Shown: in pieces, positions 51,652 through 60,277 of the stretch | Layout of the letters: the number at the start of each line of letters is the position of its first letter | Numbering within the stretch: position 1 is the stretch's first letter | Notes under the pieces: model-generated | What the model was told of the DNA's origin: nothing | What the model saw: the letters and a program-made list of their open reading frames with translations, nothing else | Databases searched by the model: none | From: Caballeronia zhejiangensis | GTDB lineage: Bacteria; Pseudomonadota; Gammaproteobacteria; Burkholderiales; Burkholderiaceae | DNA: 63,637 bases | NCBI RefSeq assembly: GCF_000698575.1 | Contig: NZ_JFHD01000038.1 | Span: forward strand, 1-63,637 | Reading direction: 5' to 3' | Translations under genes and position numbers: made by a program

Positions 51652-53106
51652 CTATGCGCCGTTGCTCTCTCCTTCGGCAAGCTCAAACCAGGTGGTGAGT
51701 CTGTCAACCGTCCTCTCGTGAGCGAAGTAGTTGCAATGATGAACCGCGTGCTCGCGCTGAAATTCAAAACGGTCGTCCTTCAGAACTTGGAGCCCGGTTG
51801 GGGTGACGAGGCTGCTGCTAGGCACATACATCGAAATGGTATCAACCACCATGTCATTCGATCCGGGGAAAAGCTTCTCCGATACGTTGTGGGCGACTTG
51901 CCATGGCATTTTTCGAATGCGCTCCCAGAGCGTAAGAGCTTCCGTGCCGACTGCTGGAGCATAATCCGATGTGATTACGAAGGTTTTGACGGATGCTAAG
52001 GAACGGGAGGGCGTATTCCAGAGTCTGTTCAACTCTCCATTGTTGCTCACTCTTGACATGCTATTGAGACCCGGCACGAGTCCGATAGCAGCGTCGGCAA
52101 AAGGTGTGGCGGAGAATGCTCCGGTCACTCCACCCAACACGCCTGCGAGTCCGCTTGCTCCCATCATCAGGCTGCTAGCGAATGAAGGCACCGCCGCTGC
52201 CGATGCCAACCCCATGCTGATGACCTTCGAGAAATTCGCGAAATAGTCGAGCAAGTAGCGGATTCGATACGGTGAGGCGAGACTTGTGCCTTGTAGGGGC
52301 GACGCCACTGCTACCATGCGCTCCACCTTGAACTTGGTAGTGCGCAACCACCAACTTGCCACCAATCCTCCGCGGCTGTGACAAATAACGTCTATCGGCG
52401 TTGACGAATCAAGCTCTGCTTGGCTCAATGCAAACTCCAAGTCGATTGCGTTGAGAACCGGGCTAACATGCAGAGTTGGATGATCGAAAGAAACAACGTG
52501 ACTGTACTTCTTCTCGATAGCTTTTAGAAAGTCGAGTCCGTGCGTCGTTGCCGAAAATTCTTCAAAATACATATCTCCCTTGCTAAACGTTCCATGAATG
52601 AACAGGAGTATCCGGGACGCCTGTTTCAGCCCCTGCTGCGCAACATAGTCTTCGCGAAGGATTCCGTCCGCGTACTGACGTAGCCCTTGACGGGGCGTCA
52701 GCAACCGATCAAGCCCTTCAAGCGCAGCGTTTACTTTGTTGACGCCGATCTCGGCTACGGTGGTGCTGGCTACTACGGACCCTGCCTTCTGACTCGCGCG
52801 ATATTGACCCCTGGCAGAACTTCCTCGGATACCAGTGGTTGTCAGACCACGTTCCGCATGGGTGGACTCATAGTCCCAATGCAGGAGCCCCTGACTGTCT
52901 TCTACCAACCGAACTTGGGCAGTGGGTGCCCCCAAGTTTGCGGAACCCCGACGCCGTAGCTTTTGAGGCGACTGGATCGTTTGATTGCTAGCAGAGGTCG
53001 CAGCGATGGCGTAAGTGACGGTCGCGCTTTGCGCGAGCGACACGTTCGCCATGTTTTGAAAGAGAGCGGCACTCGCAGCTGAATTCTCTTCTGCTGATGT
53101 AGTCAT
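51652..53106 (-). CDS. Alpha/beta hydrolase (DUF7379-like, lipase-type) coupled to a CHAT-like gene
   Basis: Protein of 484 residues. After a low-complexity N-terminus of about 150 residues comes an alpha/beta-hydrolase core: the oxyanion strand ILLFIHGTFSKGD, the nucleophile elbow VICHSRGGLVASWW (Ser in HSRGG), a candidate Asp in PGSNDMVVDT and a candidate His in EHAVHHCNYFAHE. An Ala/Gly/Ser-rich hydrophobic stretch (about residues 295-345) may be a lid or touch the membrane. Its ATG lies five bases after the stop of the CHAT-like gene, so the two are coupled. Such hydrolases occur next to CHAT proteins in suspected conflict systems. Confidence 0.8.
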   Translation of the reverse strand: MTTSAEENSAASAALFQNMANVSLAQSATVTYAIAATSASNQTIQSPQKLRRRGSANLGAPTAQVRLVEDSQGLLHWDYESTHAERGLTTTGIRGSSARGQYRASQKAGSVVASTTVAEIGVNKVNAALEGLDRLLTPRQGLRQYADGILREDYVAQQGLKQASRILLFIHGTFSKGDMYFEEFSATTHGLDFLKAIEKKYSHVVSFDHPTLHVSPVLNAIDLEFALSQAELDSSTPIDVICHSRGGLVASWWLRTTKFKVERMVAVASPLQGTSLASPYRIRYLLDYFANFSKVISMGLASAAAVPSFASSLMMGASGLAGVLGGVTGAFSATPFADAAIGLVPGLNSMSRVSNNGELNRLWNTPSRSLASVKTFVITSDYAPAVGTEALTLWERIRKMPWQVAHNVSEKLFPGSNDMVVDTISMYVPSSSLVTPTGLQVLKDDRFEFQREHAVHHCNYFAHERTVDRLTTWFELAEGESNGA

Positions 53107-53111
53107 CGTTT

Positions 53112-55526
53112 TCAGACCGCATGTAGCGGTAAGGGAGTGATCTGGGCCGCTCTTGCACTCAGAAGATCTATCATGTAGTCAAAATCTACTGCGTCGGTGA
53201 CATTTCGCGCACCCGTTAGCATAGCTCGTTCGAAGCCTTCCGAGGCCGTAAGAAGAGTTGTCTCCAATGCAATTAGCTCGCCGCTTTCGAGATAGCTAAG
53301 TATTTCCTCGGACGACGATGAAAGAAACATCCCGTTCGTATCTGCGTGAGAATTTACTTCCCAGTCAGTTGGATCGGTATCGCCTCGACGATCCATTCGA
53401 ATAAAACTGTCGTGTGCTTCGGGACTGCGCCAGTAACCCACCAATGCATGAGCTTCGAAGACGAAGATGACGGGGTAAATGTCGACTAATTCCAACGCTG
53501 CCGCGAACAACAGCGCTAGATCTACACACGTGCCCCATCCGCCTGTAAGGACCATAGTAGGAGTGCGCAACCGTTGGCTATCGGACTGCTGGCTGTATGC
53601 GGGAGGTGGGTTGATATAGCCGAGACGATATTCGTGCAACAGCGCAGACCAAATGGCTCGCACTTGTAGATCGACTCCAGCGACGTCAGAGGCCTGGTAC
53701 CCGTCAAACCCGGCCATCGGATCGTCACGCAGAACACGAACATACTTCTGCGCGTTTAGGATCAATCGCTCTGTCTCCGCGTCACGAGGAAATACAAAAG
53801 ATGCAAGGGTGTACGCGCTTCCCTCAGCGAAGCGCCATTGGTCGGCGGGGAGCAGTCGCGTAGGATACGTATCGCTGTGCAGAACGCGGTCGCCTTTTGC
53901 AACCGTTACGGAAAGAGTGGTCGCCACGCTCTCGCGGCATGAGCGTGAGAGCGGTGCCGTCAAAGGAAATTCAATCTTCTCTCGAAGATCTTCGAACGGC
54001 GCGGTGATACTGAGGGTAGTTCGATAACACAACTCGCGGTCTTCGCCGTTCAGCTTCACCTCGAGGTCGACATCAGAGAGTTTCTGCCCTTTACCTAAAT
54101 AAATTCGAAATCGGCTAAAAGGGTACTGTTTTTGGTGGAGCTGTGCATAGTTCAAACCACCTTCTGGCACCTTAACATCAATGGAGAAGCCATCAGGCTT
54201 GTTCGGCGATGCCGGCAGGCATTCAATCTCGGTCGTCTCTGTCGGCTCTGCCAGAGCGCGCGCGTTGGCCCGCTCCAGATCCTCAACGTTTGACTGTGAC
54301 GTCCAAAACACGATGCCGGAACCATTGAGGCTGAACTTCATTCGCAACACGGCTTGCCAGCCTCGTACGTGTGCGAGCGCCACGGCTCCCTTCGTTGCCA
54401 CCAAGCCGCGATAGAATTCGTCGAAGTATTCTTCTGCAAGTCCGTCATCGATGCTGTCTTGAAATCCAACTGATGTACACACTTTGCCTAGGCCAACCGC
54501 TGACGCCGCAATCTGTCCGGAATGGTACAAATTCCAGCAAACCAGAAAGGGCTTATGCTGATCGAAGAGCTTCCATAGTCGATCCTGAGAGACTAGGTCG
54601 ATTTGGGCCTGACCTCCCTGCAGAACAGGCGAGTCTTTATGTAGAAGGGCATACCCGTCAAGTTCGACGACTGCGCGTGGCCTAAGAACGTCGGGGTTAT
54701 CAGCGAATCGCATCTGGTTGATTCGCATCTCGTGTTCCCGGGTGTACGGAGTTGCCGTCAGCTCGATCGCTTGGCGAATGTCGCAGCCTGCAAAGTGGAC
54801 AATGTCGGGTTCAAATGCCACGAGTTCTTCGACAATTTCGTCGAATGTCGGTGTCCACAGCGTCTTAAAGCAATCGGTGTCTGGAGACGAGGTGTCTGAC
54901 TTTGTCTCGGATGAAGTCTCGGAACAAAAGATCTCGTAAAGAAAGTCGCGCTCAGATTTGAGGTGGTATTCTGAACTAATGAAGCCTGGGGCTGAGAGTA
55001 CGACAAGTATCTTCCAGTCGCGCGGATTTTCTGGAAGTGATGTCCGTCGCTGTGCACCGGGTTTGCTCCAATGACGGAGCACGGGTACTCGATGCTCTCT
55101 TTCGGATTCAGCCGGCCGATAGGCTTGGATAACCGAGTCGACGACAAATTCCCATGGCATCACACGCAGATGCGTGTTGTCGTGCTCAGAAGTCGAATGC
55201 AGGTCGACCTCGATTGCAATCGGCAGCGGTCGATTAAGGCTGAAAGCATTAGACGTTTCGAAATACTCGCTCCAAAGCTTCATGGCACGAGACTGCTGTG
55301 CTTCCTTTAGATACTTTGTTCCAGACCAACGTCCTCGATTCAAGAGAGCGTATTTCCACCACGCCGCTTGCTGTTCAACATCCGGTTTCTTCGAGAACAG
55401 TTCTGAATTCGATTTGATCGAGCACGGCCCCGTGTGGCAATCGTAGGGAAGCTGAATGACGACAGGCGTCAGGGCACTGCTCCGCTCACGGACAATTGAG
55501 CAGGCGTCGTCATCGGACTTTTCCAT
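53112..55526 (-). CDS. CHAT-like domain lacking its catalytic pair, fused to a transglutaminase-like domain
   Basis: Soluble protein of 804 residues. Residues about 165-410 follow the CHAT (caspase-like) fold: WKILVVLSAP, DIVHFAGCD, then FLVCWNLYHSG and VGFQDSIDDGLAEEYFDEFY. The usual catalytic His of the GHG motif is Cys248 here (GCD), and the usual Cys of ACHSG is Tyr334 (LYHSG), so the caspase-like site looks dead. Residues about 585-800 carry a transglutaminase-like core: GWGTCVDLALLFAAALELV with Cys667, then FEAHALVGYW with His693 and Asp706 or Asp712. This second site looks complete. The stop lies five bases before the hydrolase start. Confidence 0.75.
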   Translation of the reverse strand: MEKSDDDACSIVRERSSALTPVVIQLPYDCHTGPCSIKSNSELFSKKPDVEQQAAWWKYALLNRGRWSGTKYLKEAQQSRAMKLWSEYFETSNAFSLNRPLPIAIEVDLHSTSEHDNTHLRVMPWEFVVDSVIQAYRPAESEREHRVPVLRHWSKPGAQRRTSLPENPRDWKILVVLSAPGFISSEYHLKSERDFLYEIFCSETSSETKSDTSSPDTDCFKTLWTPTFDEIVEELVAFEPDIVHFAGCDIRQAIELTATPYTREHEMRINQMRFADNPDVLRPRAVVELDGYALLHKDSPVLQGGQAQIDLVSQDRLWKLFDQHKPFLVCWNLYHSGQIAASAVGLGKVCTSVGFQDSIDDGLAEEYFDEFYRGLVATKGAVALAHVRGWQAVLRMKFSLNGSGIVFWTSQSNVEDLERANARALAEPTETTEIECLPASPNKPDGFSIDVKVPEGGLNYAQLHQKQYPFSRFRIYLGKGQKLSDVDLEVKLNGEDRELCYRTTLSITAPFEDLREKIEFPLTAPLSRSCRESVATTLSVTVAKGDRVLHSDTYPTRLLPADQWRFAEGSAYTLASFVFPRDAETERLILNAQKYVRVLRDDPMAGFDGYQASDVAGVDLQVRAIWSALLHEYRLGYINPPPAYSQQSDSQRLRTPTMVLTGGWGTCVDLALLFAAALELVDIYPVIFVFEAHALVGYWRSPEAHDSFIRMDRRGDTDPTDWEVNSHADTNGMFLSSSSEEILSYLESGELIALETTLLTASEGFERAMLTGARNVTDAVDFDYMIDLLSARAAQITPLPLHAV

Positions 55527-55830
55527 ATGTTCATACCATTTGCGTTAACTTGGATGAATCGAGCGATCGTCGAAGCAACTCGGCGAGTATTCCACACTAA
55601 GCGACACATGGACAACCGGCGGCGGTATGGCAAAGAGTTGGTGAGCGGGAGTCTTTCACTCGGGCAATTGGCGACGGACTGCAGCAGCTAAGCGGCTAGC
55701 GGACGGCGCGACACTCGCTTGAACGTTTGTTTTGTGGCAAAAGTCCGAATGTCGCTTTGTTACGAGAATTCGAATTGGCGCAATATCTGCGTATTCGACA
55801 CGAAAGCAGCTGTGTCACTTTTGCACTCGG
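55527..55830. other. Intergenic region before the CHAT-like gene
   Basis: About 300 bp between two minus-strand genes; probably holds the promoter of the CHAT-hydrolase pair. No gene or repeat was recognised. Confidence 0.5.
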
Positions 55831-56661
55831 TCAGCTTTTTGCGACTTGTTCCAGCGTCTTAAACTGAGCACTGTTACCAGTTCGCACGCGTTCAACAAAG
55901 CGCTCAAGCATGAGCAACGGCTCGAGATGGCGAAGTACCGATAGCTTGACCCAGAACGTTATGTTTGCTTCGCTCCCACTATCGCCGAGGTATGCAATCT
56001 GAGATTGCCAGACCTTGATGATGTCTGCTATGTCACGCGTGCCATGGTGGTCGCCACTGTGCTTGAACTCGTGCGCGCTGGAAAGCTCGTCGAGACACCA
56101 ATTGGCGGGAATTGTCATGACTGCTGTCTCTAGGTTTCGGTGAACATCGCGTCGCCACGGATGCCCAGCTTTTGCGTCAACGAGGTGCCAGCGCTCACTC
56201 GACCGGATTTCAGCGCAGGAGTAGTAGCCATACCGCCTCGAAAAAGAGTACATGAAGGCATATGTACGCCAAGCGCCGCGCGCCGTCGGTGTTGCCGCGA
56301 TCGTGGGCTCGGTGAACCCCACGGGCGCACGCCCACTTAGGCGGATAACGCTCGCGATATTTTCGCTCATCCAATCGGCTTCGAGAGAGGCTTCAGAGGC
56401 GTCTGGGATTCGGACGGCGATTTCATGTCCGCGGATGACAACCTCATGAATTGGCAGCAATTCGATGGAACGCGTATTGACGAACCACGTAGACCTGATG
56501 GCATACCTATGAAAAAGGTCAAGTATGGCCAGCACGTTCGTCTGTGATTCGGACGATTGCAGCAGGTCTGCGCCTGAAAGCGCTCCTGATGCCGTCGATT
56601 TGTCGTGCGCACGGACTATTTCCGTGTCAATGCCAAAGGAAATCGAAACACGTGCTTTCAT
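55831..56661 (-). CDS. Polysaccharide deacetylase-like (NodB fold) protein with an altered metal site
   Basis: Protein of 276 residues from the ATG at 56661 (MKARVSISFGIDTE...); the frame extends upstream to 56724 without family match. The start VSISFGIDTEIV, the strand RSTWFVNTRSIELLPIHEVV and the turn IRGHEIAV follow NodB-type proteins. The usual second histidine block (GHEIxxHxxxH) reads GHEIAVRIPDASE, so two metal-binding positions are missing and activity is doubtful. No signal peptide is present, so it is cytoplasmic. It lies upstream of the CHAT-hydrolase pair on the same strand, separated by 300 bp. Confidence 0.65.
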   Translation of the reverse strand: MKARVSISFGIDTEIVRAHDKSTASGALSGADLLQSSESQTNVLAILDLFHRYAIRSTWFVNTRSIELLPIHEVVIRGHEIAVRIPDASEASLEADWMSENIASVIRLSGRAPVGFTEPTIAATPTARGAWRTYAFMYSFSRRYGYYSCAEIRSSERWHLVDAKAGHPWRRDVHRNLETAVMTIPANWCLDELSSAHEFKHSGDHHGTRDIADIIKVWQSQIAYLGDSGSEANITFWVKLSVLRHLEPLLMLERFVERVRTGNSAQFKTLEQVAKS

Positions 56662-56783
56662 GATGTTGGTTCTAGGGTCCTTACCTAACACGTGACGGTG
56701 CTGGCGATGCGTAAGCTGTCTCAAATCAACTATTTCTCGATTGATAGAAGCTCCGACACCAACGCTAGCTACTCTCGATGTGG

Positions 56784-57152
56784 CTAGCGGCGTAGCAAGG
56801 CCGCGAGTATTTCAGGCCCTCGCCTTAGTACCCGGTCGGTTCGAGAAGCGGCACTGCGAGGACGAGTCGCTGATTCGGCGCCTACTTCTGGCGTAAGGAT
56901 GCTTACGCGGCCGTGAAGACAAATCCAGTCCATTGACATACCGTTACCGTCATCGACTTCTTGTATCCAATGTGCCTTGCAGTGTTTACATTCAAAGTGT
57001 CGTACTGTGATGACGGGCCTGCCGAGCGAGCGCAGCCGCGAGCCTTTTCCAAACGGAACCAGTTCTTTGTGTTGTGAAGGGTGTATCTGATGATACATAT
57101 CACTGCATTGATCGCAGAGATCCACGTTATGCATCACCTTCATTGAGAACAT
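56784..57152 (-). CDS. Small protein with Cys-x2-Cys pairs (possible zinc ribbon)
   Basis: Protein of up to 122 residues; internal ATGs at 57143 and 57134 are alternative starts. CDQCSDMYHQIH and FECKHCKAHWIQE provide two CxxC pairs about 40 residues apart, fitting a zinc ribbon. The C-terminal third is basic and Arg-rich. I do not recognise the family. It lies just upstream of the NodB-like gene on the same strand. Confidence 0.5.
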   Translation of the reverse strand: MFSMKVMHNVDLCDQCSDMYHQIHPSQHKELVPFGKGSRLRSLGRPVITVRHFECKHCKAHWIQEVDDGNGMSMDWICLHGRVSILTPEVGAESATRPRSAASRTDRVLRRGPEILAALLRR

Positions 57153-57281
57153 TCAACCTGGCATTTGACAACCTGGCTGGTAGGCAAATCGCACGTTGTG
57201 CAAGATACCACTGCACAATATTCAATTCAGCTTAGCGCATCATATGACAGTTACGAGCGGTGCGACAACGCTCGGTACAGG

Positions 57282-57560
57282 TCATCGACTATATTCGTCG
57301 ATAGGCGGAGAGTAAGAACTCCGAGTGACTTCACGCCTTGAGATTGGCGGCGCAGATGTATCGATCCCTGCTTGCTGAACCGGCGAAATTTGGATTGACG
57401 AGCTTCCGGCCGAGATCGCAGAAGCAGCGGGCGGGTTCGTTGCCTCTAGATGCTGGCCTGCGTTGATAGTGGGTTCGGTTGCGTGTGCAGGGACGGATGA
57501 GTTTGGCGCGAACGCTGCAATAACAAGCATGAGCATTGAGCAACTGATAAGGCGGTTCAT
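57282..57560 (-). CDS. Small secreted protein of unknown function
   Basis: Protein of 92 residues with a clear signal peptide (LISCSMLMLVIAAFAPNSSV, cleavage near AHA) followed by a Ser/Pro/Ala-rich tail that looks unstructured. AAGGAA touches the ATG. Family unknown. It reads in the same direction as the CHAT-like group but is 130 bp upstream of the Cys-pair protein gene. Confidence 0.5.
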   Translation of the reverse strand: MNRLISCSMLMLVIAAFAPNSSVPAHATEPTINAGQHLEATNPPAASAISAGSSSIQISPVQQAGIDTSAPPISRREVTRSSYSPPIDEYSR

Positions 57561-58009
57561 TTCCTTGTACCTCGACGTGGAAAGTCGACATCGCGTGTTT
57601 CACATCGTCAACACGACATCGTCTTGCTTGGTTGTTTCGAATCGCTAACGCACTAGCGTCGGCGGCTTAGCGCAGTCCCGCTCGCCGGCGCTAAAACAAC
57701 GGTTTCGGTGTTCTCCCGAGAAGTGTATAAGCCCCTGTATGACAAAGAAATCTGTCAAACTAGCTCGTGCTCGCGTGCTGATAAAGATCCAGGCGACACT
57801 ACGCTTTTGTAAAGGTTATCCGTTAGTCATCGAAATTTCGCGGAACGTTCGACGTTTGAAGAGAATCGTCGATAACTCGATGATTTATTAAGGGCTTCTG
57901 TGTACTACGGTGGCGAACGAATGTCGGGCTCTCATAGATGTGTCAAGATGCGAAGCGGTTCGTATGTCGACAATCTCCTGATGATCTGGATGTCTGGAAG
58001 GGAAAAACA
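57561..58009. other. Non-coding stretch
   Basis: About 450 bp between the divergent genes at 57560 and 58010. No gene or repeat was recognised; it should contain the promoters of both. Confidence 0.45.
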
Positions 58010-58297
58010 ATGGCGAATGAAGAGTCTATCCGCGGCTATGTTCAGCGTTACCTTGACGAGGTGCCCGCGTTTACTCAAGACAGGGACAAGGCCATTCATG
58101 CTGGTTGCGCGGTCCACGATTATGTATCGGTCAACGTCAAGGACGCTGGTGGCCATCCCACTGCGTCGTTGACCCGGAACTACGCTCACCCGCGCGAGAA
58201 TTGGCGCCCTTTGCGCAGTTCGTTCGATATTTTGTTTGTCAGAGGACACTGGAAGGTTCGCTGCTCCTCAGGCTTGCCTGGCGGAGGCTTGGATTGA
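58010..58297 (+). CDS. Small unknown protein upstream of an AraC regulator gene
   Basis: Protein of 95 residues from the ATG at 58010, which has GGAAGGGAA upstream; the frame is open to 57938. The sequence (ESIRGYVQRYLDEVPAF, HDYVSVNVKDAGG, SFDILFVRGHWKVR) looks like a folded soluble protein. I do not recognise it. The AraC gene follows 48 bp later on the same strand. Confidence 0.45.
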   Translation: MANEESIRGYVQRYLDEVPAFTQDRDKAIHAGCAVHDYVSVNVKDAGGHPTASLTRNYAHPRENWRPLRSSFDILFVRGHWKVRCSSGLPGGGLD

Positions 58298-58345
58298 AGC
58301 TGGCTATTCCTAGTTTCAACATGTCGCACCGGTGTAGGAAATAAC

Positions 58346-59284
58346 GTGGACGCGCTTTCAGACTTACTCTCGACGATAGTGACCCGTAACGCCCATTACG
58401 CTGGTCTGCAAGCGGGAGGGGAGTGGGCTGTCGACTTCCCCGCGCCGAGTGGATTGAAGTTTGTCGCCGTGGTGACCGGTGAATGTTTGCTTCAAGTGGT
58501 TGGGGAAGTTCCGGTGCTGTTGTCGGCAGGAGATTGCTTTTTGCTCGCAGAGCGCAAGCCGTTTCGACTTGCAAGCGATATGTTGGCACCGACCGTGGAC
58601 GCAGCAAGCCTGTTTGCTCAAAATCCGGACGGCGTGGCGCGGCTTTGCGGATCGGATGTTTTTCTTATCGGTGGCGAGTTCGACTTCTGTGAAGAAATCG
58701 AGCGAGCCGTTGGAGAACTCGAACCTGCGACGGTTGTGCGCGATGGAACGAGTGAAGCCCCAGTGATCCGATGGGCGTTAGATCAACTCTCTCGTGAGCT
58801 TGCATTTCCATCGCTTGGAACCGTTTTGATGCGTCAGCACCTAGGTCAAATTCTCCTGCTACAAGTCTTACGCGTTACCGTAAGTAGAGACGGAGACCGA
58901 CCACCGGGCTGGCTGGGCGCGCTCCGGGATGAGAAGTGTCGTAAGGCGATTGAGGCCATTCATGACCGCCCACACGCAGCTTGGAGCGTAGAGTCTCTAG
59001 CTGCGGCGGCTGGCGTGTCACGATCGACATTCGCATTCCAATTTAAGAAAAATGTAGGAATGGCCCCTCTCGAATACGTTATTGAGCATCGCATGCGCCT
59101 AGCGCGACGACACCTTCGTCAGAGCGAACGACCAATATCCTGGATCGCTGAAAAGCTCGGCTATGTATCGGATAGCGCCTTTAGCAGTGCGTTCAAGCGG
59201 AGTGCATCTTGTTCGCCAACAGACTACAGAAAGCGTGCGAGGAATGATCCTGGCTCCGAGGTCACGATGAACGTGATGCGTTGA
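58346..59284 (+). CDS. AraC-family transcriptional regulator with a cupin-type sensor
   Basis: Protein of 312 residues starting at a GTG with TAGGAAA upstream. The N-terminal half is a cupin-like sensor (FVAVVTGECLLQVVGEVPVL, then SAGDCFLLAERKPFRLAS). The C-terminal half holds two helix-turn-helix units: AWSVESLAAAAGVSRSTFAF and ISWIAEKLGYVSDSAFSSAF. This type often controls a neighbouring short-chain dehydrogenase or oxidoreductase; the truncated dehydrogenase gene downstream is the likely former target. Confidence 0.93.
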   Translation: MDALSDLLSTIVTRNAHYAGLQAGGEWAVDFPAPSGLKFVAVVTGECLLQVVGEVPVLLSAGDCFLLAERKPFRLASDMLAPTVDAASLFAQNPDGVARLCGSDVFLIGGEFDFCEEIERAVGELEPATVVRDGTSEAPVIRWALDQLSRELAFPSLGTVLMRQHLGQILLLQVLRVTVSRDGDRPPGWLGALRDEKCRKAIEAIHDRPHAAWSVESLAAAAGVSRSTFAFQFKKNVGMAPLEYVIEHRMRLARRHLRQSERPISWIAEKLGYVSDSAFSSAFKRSASCSPTDYRKRARNDPGSEVTMNVMR

Positions 59285-59388
59285 TCGATTTGCTTTTGGA
59301 CGATCGCGACAAAATCTCGGACGGTAGTGCATTCCGCTGATCGCTCGGAGCAGCGAAACTCGTGATGTCATACAACCAAGTGCACATC

Positions 59389-59770
59389 ATGAGCGAATTT
59401 TCGAAACAAGTACCACTGCAATCTGGGTTCGGGGAAGCGACGAACGCACGGGAGGTCGTGGCGGGGCTCGATTTAGCAGGCAAAACTGCCATCGTTACTG
59501 GCGGATCCTCGGGCTTGGGGTTTGAAATTGTGAGCACCCTCGCTTCGGCAGGGGCGAACGTTGTTGTGCCGGCTCGCAATACGGCCAATGCTGAGCGAGT
59601 ACTTCTCGGCATAAAAAATGTGAGCGTTGCCGCATTGGATCTCCTCGATCCAAGCTCAATCCAGTCTTTTGCGCGCAGCTTTCTGTCGAAGGGATGCTCA
59701 CTTGCCTGGTTGATCAACAATGCTGGCGTGATGGCTGCACCTCTCCACCGCGACAATCGCGGCGTTGAGC
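59389..59770 (+). pseudogene. Short-chain dehydrogenase, cut by an IS66 element
   Basis: The N-terminal half of a classical SDR: the cofactor loop TAIVTGGSSGLGFEIVSTLA, the NNAG motif in LAWLINNAGVMAAPL, then an end at GVE where IS66 sequence begins (59771). The catalytic Ser-Tyr-Lys residues are lost. The ATG at 59389 is the likely start; the frame is open from 59362. The frame runs 44 bp into the element. Confidence 0.85.
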
Positions 59771-60146
59771 GTAAGCGGCTCGGCTGGGCCGTGTCCTCAT
59801 GCGCGCGCGAGTGAGGCAAGATGGTGTTGGTGATGGCGTGATGGAATTCGTGTCGATCACGAGAGATCGTGCCCACGATTGGCGATCATGGACACGATCT
59901 ATCCAAATCTATTTAGATCTAGCCGGTTGATAGTGTGAGCGGGTTGGCTGGTTTCAGCTTGTCGGCCACGTTCCAGGGTAGCAGTTCGTCGATGCGAGAG
60001 ATCTTGTGATCAGCGATGTGGGTCAGGACGTATTCCAGGTAGGCACGCGGGTTAATTTCGTTGAGCTTGCACGTTCCGATCAAGCTATACATCGCGGCGG
60101 CCCGCTCGCCCCCGCTGTCGGAGCCAACGAACAGATAATTTTTGCG
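59771..60146 (-). mobile_element. End of an IS66-family element, cut by a RIT element
   Basis: The outer end gtaagcggctcggctgggcc at 59771 has the GTAAGCG tip of IS66. Inside, the C-terminal part of tnpC lies on the minus strand. At 60146 the IS66 sequence stops where the RIT-element end begins, and the rest is beyond it, outside the window. This copy is distinct from the element at 41164-42697. Confidence 0.75.
59919..60146 (-). pseudogene. C-terminal fragment of IS66 transposase tnpC
   Basis: The minus strand encodes KNYLFVGSDSGGERAAAMYS, then LIGTCKLNEINPRAYLEYVL and RIDELLPWNVAD, the unmistakable end of IS66 TnpC, with the stop at 59919. The upstream part is interrupted at the codons for RKNYL by the RIT element. 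Confidence 0.9.
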
Positions 60147-60173
60147 TCAATGCAATTATGTGCATTGACGCAA
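60142..60173. repeat. Perfect 13-bp palindrome at the RIT/IS66 junction
   Basis: TTGCGTCAATGCA and TGCATTGACGCAA are perfect inverted arms around ATTATG. The first few bases are also IS66 sequence. It lies 12 bp outside the 17-bp terminal repeat and may be the outermost recombinase-binding part of the element end. Confidence 0.7.
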
Positions 60174-60185
60174 TAATGCACAGCT

Positions 60186-60202
60186 GCAAATTATGCGGAG
60201 TT
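60186..60202. repeat. Left terminal inverted repeat of the RIT element
   Basis: GCAAATTATGCGGAGTT, an exact match in inverse orientation to 63621-63637. Confidence 0.9.
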
Positions 60203-60277
60203 ACTCATTGTCGAAGAGTGCCCTGCGAGTCGCCGACGCGATCCGCAGGGATTCGCGGTTCGGGGAGCTACGCATAA

